A DNA stretch of 39,767 nucleotides, taken from positions 1 to 39,767 of the forward strand of contig CAMWXE010000049.1 of assembly GCA_947178145.1 (NCBI GenBank). The letters are read 5' to 3'. A program made the translations under genes and the position numbers. Position 1 is the first letter of the stretch. The number at the start of each line of letters is the position of its first letter. Below, piece by piece: positions 15,394 to 24,138 of the stretch. The notes below the pieces were generated by a model. The model did no database searches. It saw only the letters and a program-made list of their open reading frames with translations, and had not been told where the DNA came from. The DNA is from an uncultured Lachnospiraceae bacterium. Lineage in GTDB: Bacteria; Bacillota; Clostridia; Lachnospirales; Lachnospiraceae.

Positions 15394-15780
15394 ATGGAAC
15401 AAAAAATTACGGTATCAGACGCAGAGCTGGAAATACTGGAGGTTCTATGGGCAGCGGAAACCGCCCTGAATGCAGGCGAGATCCGCAGTGCCTTAAACGA
15501 CCACAAAAACTGGGAGCGCACGACCGTCCTGACCCTGATTCAGAGACTTGTGAAAAAGGGAGCCGTCACGCAGGAAAAACGTGCGCAGAATAACCGTGAA
15601 GTCTACTATTATACCCCCTGCATCGCGCGCGAGGAGTACGTCCGCACAGAAACCAAAAATTTCATTGAGAAATTTTTTAAGGGACGTTCCAAAAATCTGG
15701 CCGCCGCGCTGGTTGACAGCGATGCGCTGACCAAAAAGGATATCGAGGAGCTTCGCGACTACTTTAACCAGAACCTTTGA
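15394..15780 (+). CDS. blaI: BlaI/MecI-family transcriptional repressor
   Basis: 128 aa winged-helix repressor. The N-terminal half (VSDAELEILEVLWAAETALN ... RTTVLTLIQRLVKKGAV) is the DNA-binding domain and the C-terminal helices (FIEKFFKGRSKNLAAALVDS...) form the dimer. GGAG precedes the ATG by 10 bases. In the family, the M56 partner's protease action relieves repression on a signal. It lies 39 bases before the M56 gene. No beta-lactamase is visible nearby, so the regulon is unknown. Confidence 0.93.
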   Translation: MEQKITVSDAELEILEVLWAAETALNAGEIRSALNDHKNWERTTVLTLIQRLVKKGAVTQEKRAQNNREVYYYTPCIAREEYVRTETKNFIEKFFKGRSKNLAAALVDSDALTKKDIEELRDYFNQNL

Positions 15781-15819
15781 TCATCTATTTTCATCCTATT
15801 TTCGAATGGAGGGATTTCT

Positions 15820-18138
15820 ATGTTGGAATTTATCACGAGACAGCTTTTCCTGACCGTGCTGTCCCTGTCCTTATCGGGGGCTTTGATCGGAATTATGATC
15901 GCTGCCGTCCACCCTATGACAGGAAAATATCTTTCAAAAAAGTGGAATTACTATATCTGGCTGCTTGTCGTCGTGCGGCTGTTGCTTCCGTTCCACTTTG
16001 AGTCCGGTTTCCTGAAACCGCTGAATTTTCAGGCTGCATTCGGTCCGAATCATACCCCGGCACAATCTGGCAGCACAATTCAAAATAATGACCGAAAGCA
16101 GATTCGCGGCACGGAGCAGTCTGATGACACACAGCAGCCTGAACTGGCTGACACTGACCGTTCCGCAGCAGTGACAGATGCGTCTGCTGACGCCGCCGCT
16201 TTGATTTCTGACGGCAATACAACTGCGGCACAACCGAATGGCCATCAGACTGCCCTGTCCCAGTCAGGCACAAACTTGTCCGCTGCAAAACCACAAGAAG
16301 CAAAGCGACTTGGCAAAGAGCTTTCCGCCGCGGGTCTATGGACTGCCTCCGCATATATATGGTTTATCGGCGCCGTCATTGCCGCTCTCATCAAGCTGCT
16401 AAATTACCGGCATTTTAAAAGCGAAATCCGAAAGAGCTGCGCGCGCATTGCTGACTACCGCATCATTGCCATGGAAAGCGCATTTTGTACAAGACTCCAC
16501 ATACAAAAAATACCTGCCATTTATGAGAGTACTGCCGTTGCCAGCCCCATGACAATCGGATTATGGAATCCTGTCATTGTCATTCCGAAAGTATTTTCTG
16601 ACACGAGTGCCCCTGCGTCTTTGTGCGCGGAACAGAACCTGACACACCTGCAGCTGGTGCTCCACCACGAGCTGATTCATGTGGCCAGAAAAGACCTGCT
16701 GTACAAATGGATTTACCAGCTGCTGCTCTGCGTCCACTGGTTCAATCCAGTCCTGTACCGGATTGGCAGACAGATCAACTGCGACTGCGAGCTCTCCTGT
16801 GACGAGGCAATCCTCGCTGAACTGACAGATTCCGGAAAACAGCTGTACGGCAACATATTGCTGGATACTGCCGGACAGAATATCGCCGGCATGCAAACTG
16901 CATTCTCCACCACACTGCTGGAAAACAAAAAGAACCTGAAAAAGCGCCTTGACGGCATTCTGCACTACAAAAAGGCGACCCGTTTCCGGCTGATGGTCTC
17001 CGCATGTGCCCTGCTCATCATGCTGACTGTATCCGCATGCAGCACTGTATGGATCTCGGCAGATGACACGCCCGCGCCGGAATCCCAGCACAGCAGTTCC
17101 AGTGAACCGAAGACAGCAGACTCCGATGAATCCGGTGTATTGATGACAGTACTGACTTCCCTCGTCTCACGTGACAATTTTTTAGATACTTTTGCCCGTC
17201 CTGACCGTTCCAGTGATGCGTGGAAAGTATACGATGATGACGGACTGCTCACGGGCGATGATATTCAGGATAACTGGGGCGCTTACAATTATATGGGCGG
17301 CAACAACAAAATCACAGCGTCCGGTTTTGTATTGTATGGTTCCAATTCTTTCCTCATCGCCTATGCGGAAAAGGAAGTCGACGTAAGAATCCGCTCCTCT
17401 TTTGATACAGTGGAAGGAAACTTCAAAATTGTTTACATTGCACCGGACCAAAGCATTTTGACGCTGAACGATACCGGTGCGGAGACGACACAGACGATCA
17501 CTATGCAAGAAGGCAGGAATGTTCTCAAAGTGGTTGGGCAGGGAGCTAAGCTAACGAATCTCGAAATTGACTATTCCAACCTGAAAAGCTGGAACTTTGC
17601 AAATATTTATTACTCAGAAGATGAAGAGTATGCCATGCAGTTAAAAAATACTTTCATTGCAGGAGAACCGATCAATAAAGACAAAATTATGAACACTTTA
17701 TATCACATGGATGCCAAAGACGCCAGTGATATTTTCAATATCCTGTTAACAGCCGGAACCCAATTTACGGCCGAAGAACTCTGCGACTTCTTTATATATT
17801 CTGACGAGACACTGTCGGGGCAGTATTTGCTGGAAGCTCTCAGAGAGGGAAACATCGATCCCCTCAGCGCCGATGCCATCTCAGAACTAATGCCGTACCT
17901 GCCAGGGGATTGCCAGGCAGAACTGCTCAAATCCCTTCCGGTGGAAGATTTTTATGATGCCTTTACAGAAAATATCGTCTACCTGAACGACCAGCAGATT
18001 GCCGAATGTCTCACAGATTATCTGGACCGGGGCGGCGTGTTGACCTTTTCCATGTATGAGGAGATTTCTCCCTACGTGAACCGGAATATCATAAAAACCC
18101 TTGACAGACAACTTCCCGATCTTCCTAAACTCCCTTGA
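15820..18138 (+). CDS. blaR1: BlaR1/MecR1-type M56 membrane metalloprotease with unusual sensor end
   Basis: 772 aa. Membrane helices at about 10-30, 37-55 and 178-195 flank a Ser/Thr/Gln-rich loop. The M56 zinc protease site HELIH is at 283-287, with a downstream C-E-x-x-C-D-E block. A further membrane segment at about 392-410 is followed by an outer domain of 360 residues. That domain lacks the SxxK and KTG motifs of penicillin-binding sensors. Its first part looks like a beta-sandwich (residues about 450-590) and the last is helical. So it likely senses something other than beta-lactams. Follows blaI closely. Confidence 0.85.
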   Translation: MLEFITRQLFLTVLSLSLSGALIGIMIAAVHPMTGKYLSKKWNYYIWLLVVVRLLLPFHFESGFLKPLNFQAAFGPNHTPAQSGSTIQNNDRKQIRGTEQSDDTQQPELADTDRSAAVTDASADAAALISDGNTTAAQPNGHQTALSQSGTNLSAAKPQEAKRLGKELSAAGLWTASAYIWFIGAVIAALIKLLNYRHFKSEIRKSCARIADYRIIAMESAFCTRLHIQKIPAIYESTAVASPMTIGLWNPVIVIPKVFSDTSAPASLCAEQNLTHLQLVLHHELIHVARKDLLYKWIYQLLLCVHWFNPVLYRIGRQINCDCELSCDEAILAELTDSGKQLYGNILLDTAGQNIAGMQTAFSTTLLENKKNLKKRLDGILHYKKATRFRLMVSACALLIMLTVSACSTVWISADDTPAPESQHSSSSEPKTADSDESGVLMTVLTSLVSRDNFLDTFARPDRSSDAWKVYDDDGLLTGDDIQDNWGAYNYMGGNNKITASGFVLYGSNSFLIAYAEKEVDVRIRSSFDTVEGNFKIVYIAPDQSILTLNDTGAETTQTITMQEGRNVLKVVGQGAKLTNLEIDYSNLKSWNFANIYYSEDEEYAMQLKNTFIAGEPINKDKIMNTLYHMDAKDASDIFNILLTAGTQFTAEELCDFFIYSDETLSGQYLLEALREGNIDPLSADAISELMPYLPGDCQAELLKSLPVEDFYDAFTENIVYLNDQQIAECLTDYLDRGGVLTFSMYEEISPYVNRNIIKTLDRQLPDLPKLP

Positions 18139-18149
18139 TTTATAAAGCC

Positions 18150-18184
18150 AAAAATTCCGGAACAACAGTCCCGGAATTTTTATT
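18150..18184. terminator. Bidirectional terminator between blaR1 and deaD
   Basis: AAAAATTCCGG, a 10-base loop, and CCGGAATTTTT. T-runs are available on both strands, so it can end the rightward blaI-blaR1 transcript and the leftward helicase transcript, whose genes converge here. Confidence 0.85.
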
Positions 18185-18278
18185 ATGCGCACGCCAGTGC
18201 AGAGGAAACCTGCACCAGCCAAAGGACTCGCCTCCTATTATGTCATTTTCTAAAGTGCCGCCATCCTGATTGATGGCC

Positions 18279-19874
18279 TTATTTCGCGTTTGCCGGCTCG
18301 ATGCTGATAGCCTTGCCTTTGATCCTGACATTTTTCATCGCCGCGAGCACATCCGCCGCATTTTCCTTCGGAACCTCCACAAAGGTGTACTTGTCGTACA
18401 GGTCGATTGCGCCCACAAGCTTACCGGGAATGTTCGCCTCGCCCGCTATGGCGCCCAGGATGTCCTTCGCCTTGACTTTCTGCGCCTTTCCGATGTTGAT
18501 GAACAGACGCGCCATTCCTTCCTCCTCTGCGCCAGTGTTGTCAAACGTGTATTCCACATTCGCCTCATTTCCCTCGCTGAGCTGTCCCATATACATCTTT
18601 AAGAATGCTGCAGCGATATCCATGGCCGTATAATCCGATTCGTTAATCTGCTTTTCGATCGTGTTAATCATGGAAGTCAGGTCTTCCTCCTCGATCACAT
18701 TTCCAATTCTGTCCATCACCTTCTCAATCTTAATCTGATTCACATCGTTGAGAGAGGGCACCGGCATCGCATAAATCTTGGTCTTGCAGTAGCGCATGAT
18801 GTCTTTTAGCTTATATACTTCCTTGCCCCTTACAAAGGTAAAAGAACGCCCGGTTCGCCCTGCCCGCCCGGTTCGCCCGATGCGGTGTACGTAGTACTCA
18901 TCGTCCTGCGGAATGTCATAGTTAAACACCGCTTCCACATCGTCCACATCAATCCCCCGCGCGGCAACATCTGTCGCGATGAGGATATCCGTCTTTCCGC
19001 TCCGGAAACTCTTCATGACGCGGTCGCGCTGTACCTGGCTCATATCCCCATGCAGGCCCTCTGCAAAATATCCCCTGCCTTTCAGAACCTCTGTCAGATC
19101 GTCAACCATCTTCTTCGTGTTGCAAAATACAAGCGAGAGCTTAGGCTCATGGTAATCGAGCAGACGGCACAGCACTTCGACCTTATCTTTGCGCTTTACA
19201 TCCAGATAGTACTGCTCAATCTTGGGAACTGTCAGTTCTTTCTTGACTACCCTGATCATCTTCGCATCCGGTTTCTGGTAATTTTTTGTGATGTCCAGTA
19301 TCGGCTGCGGCATGGTTGCCGAGAAGAGAATCGTCTGTCGGTCCTCGTTCGGAATATACTGCAGTACTGTCTCGATGTCCTCGCGGAATCCCATGTTGAG
19401 CATCTCGTCCGCCTCATCGAGCACAATCGTGTCAACATCGTCACAGCGAATCGTCTTGCGGCGCAGGTGATCCATCACGCGCCCCGGCGTGCCGATGATA
19501 ATCTGTGTTCCCTTGAGTGCCCTGATCTGTTTTGTGATGTCCTGGCCTCCGTAGATGGGGAGCACTTTCACGCCATGCATGTACTTGGCAAGCCTTCGGA
19601 TTTCCTCTGCCGCCTGCACGGCCAGTTCCCTTGTAGGGCAGAGCACCAACGTCTGCGGGTGCTTGATCTCCTTTTTCACCTTCTCGAGAATCGGAATCCC
19701 AAATGCCGCCGTCTTTCCGGTTCCTGTCTGTGCCTGACCGATTACGTCCGCGCCTGTCATTGCAATGGGAATCGCCTTACTCTGTATGGGTGTCGCCTCC
19801 TCAAAGCCCATTTCCTTCACTCCCCGGAGTATCTCAGGGCTCAGATTCAGTTCGTTAAACTTTAATGTTTCCAT
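18279..19874 (-). CDS. deaD: DEAD-box ATP-dependent RNA helicase with DbpA-type RNA-binding domain
   Basis: 531 aa; ATG at 19874 chosen for AAGGAA ten bases ahead (METLKFNELNLSPEIL). All helicase motifs are present: Q motif (FEEATPIQ), AQTGTGKT, PTRELAVQ, TPGRVMDHL, DEAD, SAT, ARGIDV, HRIGRTGRAG. The C-terminal 75 residues (ARLFINIGKAQKVKAKDILG...) match the RNA-binding domain of DbpA/CsdA. Such helicases help ribosome assembly and mRNA turnover, mainly in the cold. It has its own promoter and a leader with a strong hairpin. Confidence 0.95.
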   Translation of the reverse strand: METLKFNELNLSPEILRGVKEMGFEEATPIQSKAIPIAMTGADVIGQAQTGTGKTAAFGIPILEKVKKEIKHPQTLVLCPTRELAVQAAEEIRRLAKYMHGVKVLPIYGGQDITKQIRALKGTQIIIGTPGRVMDHLRRKTIRCDDVDTIVLDEADEMLNMGFREDIETVLQYIPNEDRQTILFSATMPQPILDITKNYQKPDAKMIRVVKKELTVPKIEQYYLDVKRKDKVEVLCRLLDYHEPKLSLVFCNTKKMVDDLTEVLKGRGYFAEGLHGDMSQVQRDRVMKSFRSGKTDILIATDVAARGIDVDDVEAVFNYDIPQDDEYYVHRIGRTGRAGRTGRSFTFVRGKEVYKLKDIMRYCKTKIYAMPVPSLNDVNQIKIEKVMDRIGNVIEEEDLTSMINTIEKQINESDYTAMDIAAAFLKMYMGQLSEGNEANVEYTFDNTGAEEEGMARLFINIGKAQKVKAKDILGAIAGEANIPGKLVGAIDLYDKYTFVEVPKENAADVLAAMKNVRIKGKAISIEPANAK

Positions 19875-19965
19875 ATGATATAATTTCCTTTCGTGCCTGT
19901 GCACTTTTTTCTGTTCTCCGCACAGATGCTAATTTATTGTAGAATAACTGCCTCTGTGCGCATAA

Positions 19966-19991
19966 AAGCGCATGCGTAAAAGCATGCGCTT
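19966..19991 (-). promoter_or_regulatory. Hairpin in the leader of the RNA helicase mRNA
   Basis: AAGCGCATGC and GCATGCGCTT form a perfect 10-bp stem with a six-base loop in the transcribed leader, about 10 bases after the predicted start and 90 bases before the ATG. On the minus strand it is followed by TTTTAT, so it might act as an attenuator or a cold-sensitive structure. A role in control is inferred. Confidence 0.6.
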
Positions 19992-20007
19992 CCTAATCAA
20001 CTAATTC

Positions 20008-20036
20008 ATTATATTTTCAAACGATACGAAAGTCAA
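20008..20036 (-). promoter_or_regulatory. Promoter of the RNA helicase gene
   Basis: TTGACT (20031-20036), 17 bases, TATAAT (20008-20013) on the minus strand. It predicts a start near 20001 and a leader of about 127 nt for deaD. Confidence 0.8.
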
Positions 20037-20157
20037 TAGTTTTTGCAGTTTATTCTGGAGTGATCATGCGCGTTTTCCTCTTGCGCAATCTCTCCTGCTC
20101 CTTTAAAATAGTAGTAACTATCTTTCACACGAATTATTGTTAAGAGGTCTGAAACGA

Positions 20158-21228
20158 ATGTTAATCAAGCGTATTTCTATATTAAATGAATTTCAATGCA
20201 CAGGTGCCGACTGCTCCTTCAACTGCTGCCGTGGGTGGAAAGTCCCCATAGACCACGATATGTACATGAAATATCTGAATGAAAAAGGAATCTTTGGAAC
20301 GCTGCTTCGATGCTCCATTCAAAAAACGGACGAACTCGTTGCATTCCGCAGCACGCCCCATGGATGTCCCTTCTGGGGCTTTGACCACCTCTGCACGATG
20401 CAGAAAAAATATGGAACAGAATATATGCCTGCTATTTGCATCCAGTTTCCCAGACAATTATATCATCTGCAATTTTTCTGTGAGGAAACGCTCTACCTCG
20501 CCTGTCCCGAGGCTGCGAGGCTTTTTCTGGTATCCGCAGCCGGAAACAAACCTTTTGACTTCACTGTGACCGAGGGAACTGTCAGCTACGATGTCAACAC
20601 GACAAACGACGATAAGGAATTTCTCGACTATCTGCTAAAGTCGAGGGACGAGCTGGCTTCCCTGCTGAAAAACGGCACCCGCTTTGACAGCATGGCAGTC
20701 GTGGAATACGGACGCGCTGCGCAAAATGCCTGCCTCGCACAATCGACGCTTCCCAGCCCTCTGGATTTTGCATCAGAAGAGCAGTATCAAATCAGCCTTG
20801 AAAAAATGAATACCTTATTTTTTAATGGATTCTATCACCCAAGTCTCCGCACGATATCGCCTTTTTTATACAAGTTGTGCAAGAAATATATCCGCAGATT
20901 CGGCTCGTATCGATATGCTGCCACCGCTGCCGGCGACAAAAAACTCGCCGCACTGAAAAAGAGCCTCTATCAGAAAATGCCCGAATGGGACAACCTTCTG
21001 AACCGCTATTACGAGTATCATCTGTACACGGATTTTCTCGACACGTTTGAGGATTACAGCTTTTCCAAACACCTGCTCTACGGCATCGCCAAGGCGCATA
21101 TGCTGTGGCTCTTTCTCGCGCTCCATGCGGAGAACCGCAAACAGCTCAGCATCGATGAAATTGCAAAAATTATCGCCGTGTACGAGAGAAGGGCTCCCCA
21201 GATTGAGGACGCGCTGAAATGCTTATAA
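20158..21228 (+). CDS. fliB: FliB-like flagellin lysine-N-methylase family protein
   Basis: 356 aa. The ATG at 20158 has AAGAGG ten bases ahead; a TTG 21 bases upstream lies within that site. The N-terminal cysteine cluster (FQCTGADCSFNCCRGWKVPI, then GCPFWGFDHLCTM and MPAICIQFPR) is typical of the family annotated as flagellin lysine-N-methylase (FliB/YkgJ-like). FliB proteins are linked with methylation of flagellin lysines, but many members sit away from flagellar genes, as here, so the substrate is uncertain. No partner gene is evident. Confidence 0.8.
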   Translation: MLIKRISILNEFQCTGADCSFNCCRGWKVPIDHDMYMKYLNEKGIFGTLLRCSIQKTDELVAFRSTPHGCPFWGFDHLCTMQKKYGTEYMPAICIQFPRQLYHLQFFCEETLYLACPEAARLFLVSAAGNKPFDFTVTEGTVSYDVNTTNDDKEFLDYLLKSRDELASLLKNGTRFDSMAVVEYGRAAQNACLAQSTLPSPLDFASEEQYQISLEKMNTLFFNGFYHPSLRTISPFLYKLCKKYIRRFGSYRYAATAAGDKKLAALKKSLYQKMPEWDNLLNRYYEYHLYTDFLDTFEDYSFSKHLLYGIAKAHMLWLFLALHAENRKQLSIDEIAKIIAVYERRAPQIEDALKCL

Positions 21229-21274
21229 AAAAACTTTTTAACGATTTGTTTGCCAACCTGGCCAAAAAAACAGA

Positions 21275-21303
21275 TTGTACCTTAACTGCGCAAATGCTAT
21301 AAT
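21275..21303 (+). promoter_or_regulatory. Promoter of the hypothetical gene at 21361
   Basis: TTGTAC (21275-21280), 17 bases, TATAAT (21298-21303). A perfect -10 and ideal spacing place a start about 50 bases before the ATG. Confidence 0.75.
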
Positions 21304-21360
21304 AAAACAAAGTAACCAATGAATAAATGTGACAAATGAATAATGAAAGGAGCAACCAAT

Positions 21361-21720
21361 ATGTTTCATCCAGATTTATCTGTGGACGGATACGCAGTAG
21401 AAAGCAAAGAAGGCCTTGAACCCTTTTTCCTTCGGAAGCGTTTTGCATGTTGTGTGGGAGACAATGCGCTGGAGGTAGAGTTCTCGGAATCGCGGGCTGC
21501 CTTTATAGGCTGGATTCTCGATGACGGTGAAGAAATATACTATTTTGACAACGGCAGCGGAAATAAAGAAGCAGTTGATCTGCTGATCAACTGCTGCCCG
21601 GAGGAGCGCATGATGTGTTATGATCCCGATGTGATCCGCGATATCGTTTACTATTTCTGCGAAACCGGCGAGCGCAATCCCAAATATAACTGGATCGAGG
21701 ATACCTTTGGGGCAGAATAG
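21361..21720 (+). CDS. Hypothetical protein, possibly the front part of a frameshifted gene
   Basis: 119 aa; ATG at 21361 with GGAG eight bases ahead. An acidic, beta-rich protein (FFLRKRFACCVGDNALEVEF, GWILDDGEEIYYFDNGSGN). I recognise no family; the style recalls SMI1/KNR4-type or immunity proteins. The frame ends at 21720, while strongly coding-like sequence goes on in another frame to 21944. One added G in the GGGG run at about 21710-21713 would join them into one protein of about 193 aa. Confidence 0.7.
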   Translation: MFHPDLSVDGYAVESKEGLEPFFLRKRFACCVGDNALEVEFSESRAAFIGWILDDGEEIYYFDNGSGNKEAVDLLINCCPEERMMCYDPDVIRDIVYYFCETGERNPKYNWIEDTFGAE

Positions 21721-21944
21721 CCTCCCAGCGCCTCAATCTGCCTTTATGCTTCGGAAGAACAGACGATGACGACTTTTTTGTCCGTATCCACGGCGGAAAG
21801 ACAAGCATTGTACTGTACCGTGGCGATTACTATGAATTTGATATGGGGATTACTGAATTTATATACGAGTTTCTCGCGCAGACCATCAAACTGCCAATGC
21901 AGAATGAAAATAATGTAAACTGGCATTTTATTCCTTATGAATAG
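21713..21944 (+). pseudogene. Out-of-frame continuation of the preceding hypothetical gene
   Basis: The frame holds RLNLPLCFGRTDDDDFFVRI, then HGGKTSIVLYRGDYYEFDMG and a stop at 21944, a clear protein-like sequence of about 75 codons without any start codon or ribosome site. It continues directly after the 119-aa frame and reads naturally as its C-terminal part after a one-base shift. It ends four bases from the convergent DUF2264 gene. Confidence 0.55.
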
Positions 21945-21948
21945 AACC

Positions 21949-24009
21949 CTACAGCATCAGCTGCCCCTCAATCCCGTCAAAGTCAATCGTCCTCCCCGTT
22001 CCGTCCCTGTGCATGATCGTCACTGGTCCGTAGCCGCCTTTTGACTGCGGATCTGTGTATACAATCTTCTGAATCGGAAACAGTTCGTCGTCCGTAAAGT
22101 CTGTCAGATCTTCCTTCGTGATCACCTGCGAGATGAGTACTGCCTGCTCATAATGATTGTGATTACGCCTTGCAGTCTCGGCGTACACAATGATCGAGCG
22201 CTCCGAATCGGGATTTGTGCCGGTGCTGCTCACTGTTTTCAGACTGTCCCAGCCGTCGTAGATGGTCATTGCAAGCTGTTTCTCCCGCCCTGTATAATCT
22301 TTTCCCTTCAGAATGACAGCCTGTGCCCTTCCGCCCTCATAATCCTGCTCTTTCGTGATGATTTCCGCACCGTTGTCAGGAAAGCCGTATGCACCGAGCG
22401 TCAGCCCGACCGGCTTCTTGAACAACCGGATCCTGTCCGCACGCATCACCCCGTATGGCATGGTGTAATCGGCAAGGTTGACTGCCTGTATCCAGTGGCA
22501 CTCGGTCTCCAGCTCATACCCGAAGAACTGTCTGCGGTAGAGCACACCGTCTTTCTCCCCATGCCAGAATGTCACATTCGCCTTGTCGTAAGTGTCCGTC
22601 GTCACATCGTGGAGAACATACTGCTGCGACTCCACGGCATCAGACGGCGCTGACTCCCACGGATATTTCGTGTTGAAGCAGAGCTTGGAATAATTCCACA
22701 TGCCATGCTCATCCTTTTTATATTTCACCACTTTTCCGCTTCGCAGTATCGTCTCACCGTTCGCCTTATGGTTGCTAAAGCACAGCGCGGGACCGTTCAA
22801 AGTCGTTGTCTTTACCTCTTTTTTGCCCAGCTTTTCCCATGTTCCGTTGTTCTCCCTCGCCGTCCAGAATGGGTGGTCAGCCGGTAAGTGCAGACATAAA
22901 AACGCCTTTCCGAGCCAGAACGGTGACTCTGCGCACGAATACCCCTGTACGAGCGGCGTAAACTGTCCGTAGAATCCAAGTGTCGGTATGCCTTGATACA
23001 AAAAGTCCTCACGCCCCATAAACTGCATCAGGGAGCCCGATGAGATGCGCCTTGCAAGTCCTGGATCCGCCTCATAATTCCGAAGCATCATATTGCCGTC
23101 AAAAGCGCTGGTCGCGGCATTGCGGTAAATATTGCTTCTGCCCCACATATTGGTATAGCCGTCCTCGTCAAAAAAGTCTGCATAAGTACGCATCAGCGCA
23201 TTTGAATTTTCCTCGAATCTCTTTGCCAGATACGGCTCATGCTCATAGCCGTACCACTGGTTCCAGAGCGGCGCATAGACATTGAACGCCCAGCAGGAGT
23301 AATAGTCAAACGAATGCCCGTCGCGGTACCATCCATCCCCCGCATAGTAGGCGAGAATCGCCTGCGCGTGCTCCCGCATGATATCCTGGTCAATCACATA
23401 ACCCTCCATGTTCAGAAACGCCATGTCGAGCATGTTGAAAAGACGCCAGTTCTGCGGCACTGTATTGCCGTGTGCATACTCAAGTAAAAAGTCCGCGATA
23501 ATGTCCTTCTCCGCTTTTGTGTATGTGTCCCATATTTCTTCCCTGCTCATCCACAGACAGATGACCAGCGCGCAGGTCTCAACCGTCTGCTGGAACGCGC
23601 GAAACGGGTCCGGATCCTTTGACAGTTCCCTGCACTCTGCATAACTTCCCACATACACACTGTCGCCAGGTGTACATGCCCTTAAAATATGGCTCTTGTA
23701 ATAATTCCTGACACTGATGTCATTTAATACAAGCTCCGGATTGATATGGATGAGCGGCGCGGCGATAAAAAGCGAGCGCGCAAGCCCCTCAAAATACTCC
23801 GCCTTAAGTTCCCACACGGCGTCGGCGCTGTGCGGATATGTAATCTTTGTCTCTTTGCGCGGCATCACGACTGGGTCCTGAAAGTCCTTGATATTCTGGA
23901 AAATTCCGTTTAATAAATATTCTGCTGCCTCAATCCAGCTCTCCCGTGTCAGCCCGGTATATGGGCTTAACTCATAATCCAAATGTTTCGGTTTAAATCT
24001 ATTATTCAC
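21949..24009 (-). CDS. DUF2264 family protein (polysaccharide-degradation associated)
   Basis: 686 aa. GTG start at 24009 with GAGG eight bases ahead. The front 380 residues, rich in tryptophan and aromatic-acidic motifs (QNWRLFNMLDMAFLNMEG, DGWYRDGHSFDYYSCWAFN, DFFDEDGYTNMWGRSN), form the DUF2264 (alpha/alpha) domain, and the rest is beta-rich. No signal peptide, so it acts inside the cell. DUF2264 proteins lie with uronate and rhamnogalacturonan genes, and a GH88 gene is directly upstream. The exact reaction is not known to me. Confidence 0.85.
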   Translation of the reverse strand: MNNRFKPKHLDYELSPYTGLTRESWIEAAEYLLNGIFQNIKDFQDPVVMPRKETKITYPHSADAVWELKAEYFEGLARSLFIAAPLIHINPELVLNDISVRNYYKSHILRACTPGDSVYVGSYAECRELSKDPDPFRAFQQTVETCALVICLWMSREEIWDTYTKAEKDIIADFLLEYAHGNTVPQNWRLFNMLDMAFLNMEGYVIDQDIMREHAQAILAYYAGDGWYRDGHSFDYYSCWAFNVYAPLWNQWYGYEHEPYLAKRFEENSNALMRTYADFFDEDGYTNMWGRSNIYRNAATSAFDGNMMLRNYEADPGLARRISSGSLMQFMGREDFLYQGIPTLGFYGQFTPLVQGYSCAESPFWLGKAFLCLHLPADHPFWTARENNGTWEKLGKKEVKTTTLNGPALCFSNHKANGETILRSGKVVKYKKDEHGMWNYSKLCFNTKYPWESAPSDAVESQQYVLHDVTTDTYDKANVTFWHGEKDGVLYRRQFFGYELETECHWIQAVNLADYTMPYGVMRADRIRLFKKPVGLTLGAYGFPDNGAEIITKEQDYEGGRAQAVILKGKDYTGREKQLAMTIYDGWDSLKTVSSTGTNPDSERSIIVYAETARRNHNHYEQAVLISQVITKEDLTDFTDDELFPIQKIVYTDPQSKGGYGPVTIMHRDGTGRTIDFDGIEGQLML

Positions 24010-24138
24010 ACTGATTACCTCATTCTCCCTGTGCCAGTCACTGGTCCAAATTATCTTTACATTTTATGACAGCTCTGAGCAACTGTGGGAATTCACCCTT
24101 GCACTTTCGTTAGGAACTGTACACTCCGTTCTAATTAT

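Noticed and set aside
18885..19865. Long 326-codon frame opposite the RNA helicase
   Set aside because: Long only because the helicase codon use leaves few stops on the other strand; the sequence is rich in His, Cys and Arg and lacks any domain.
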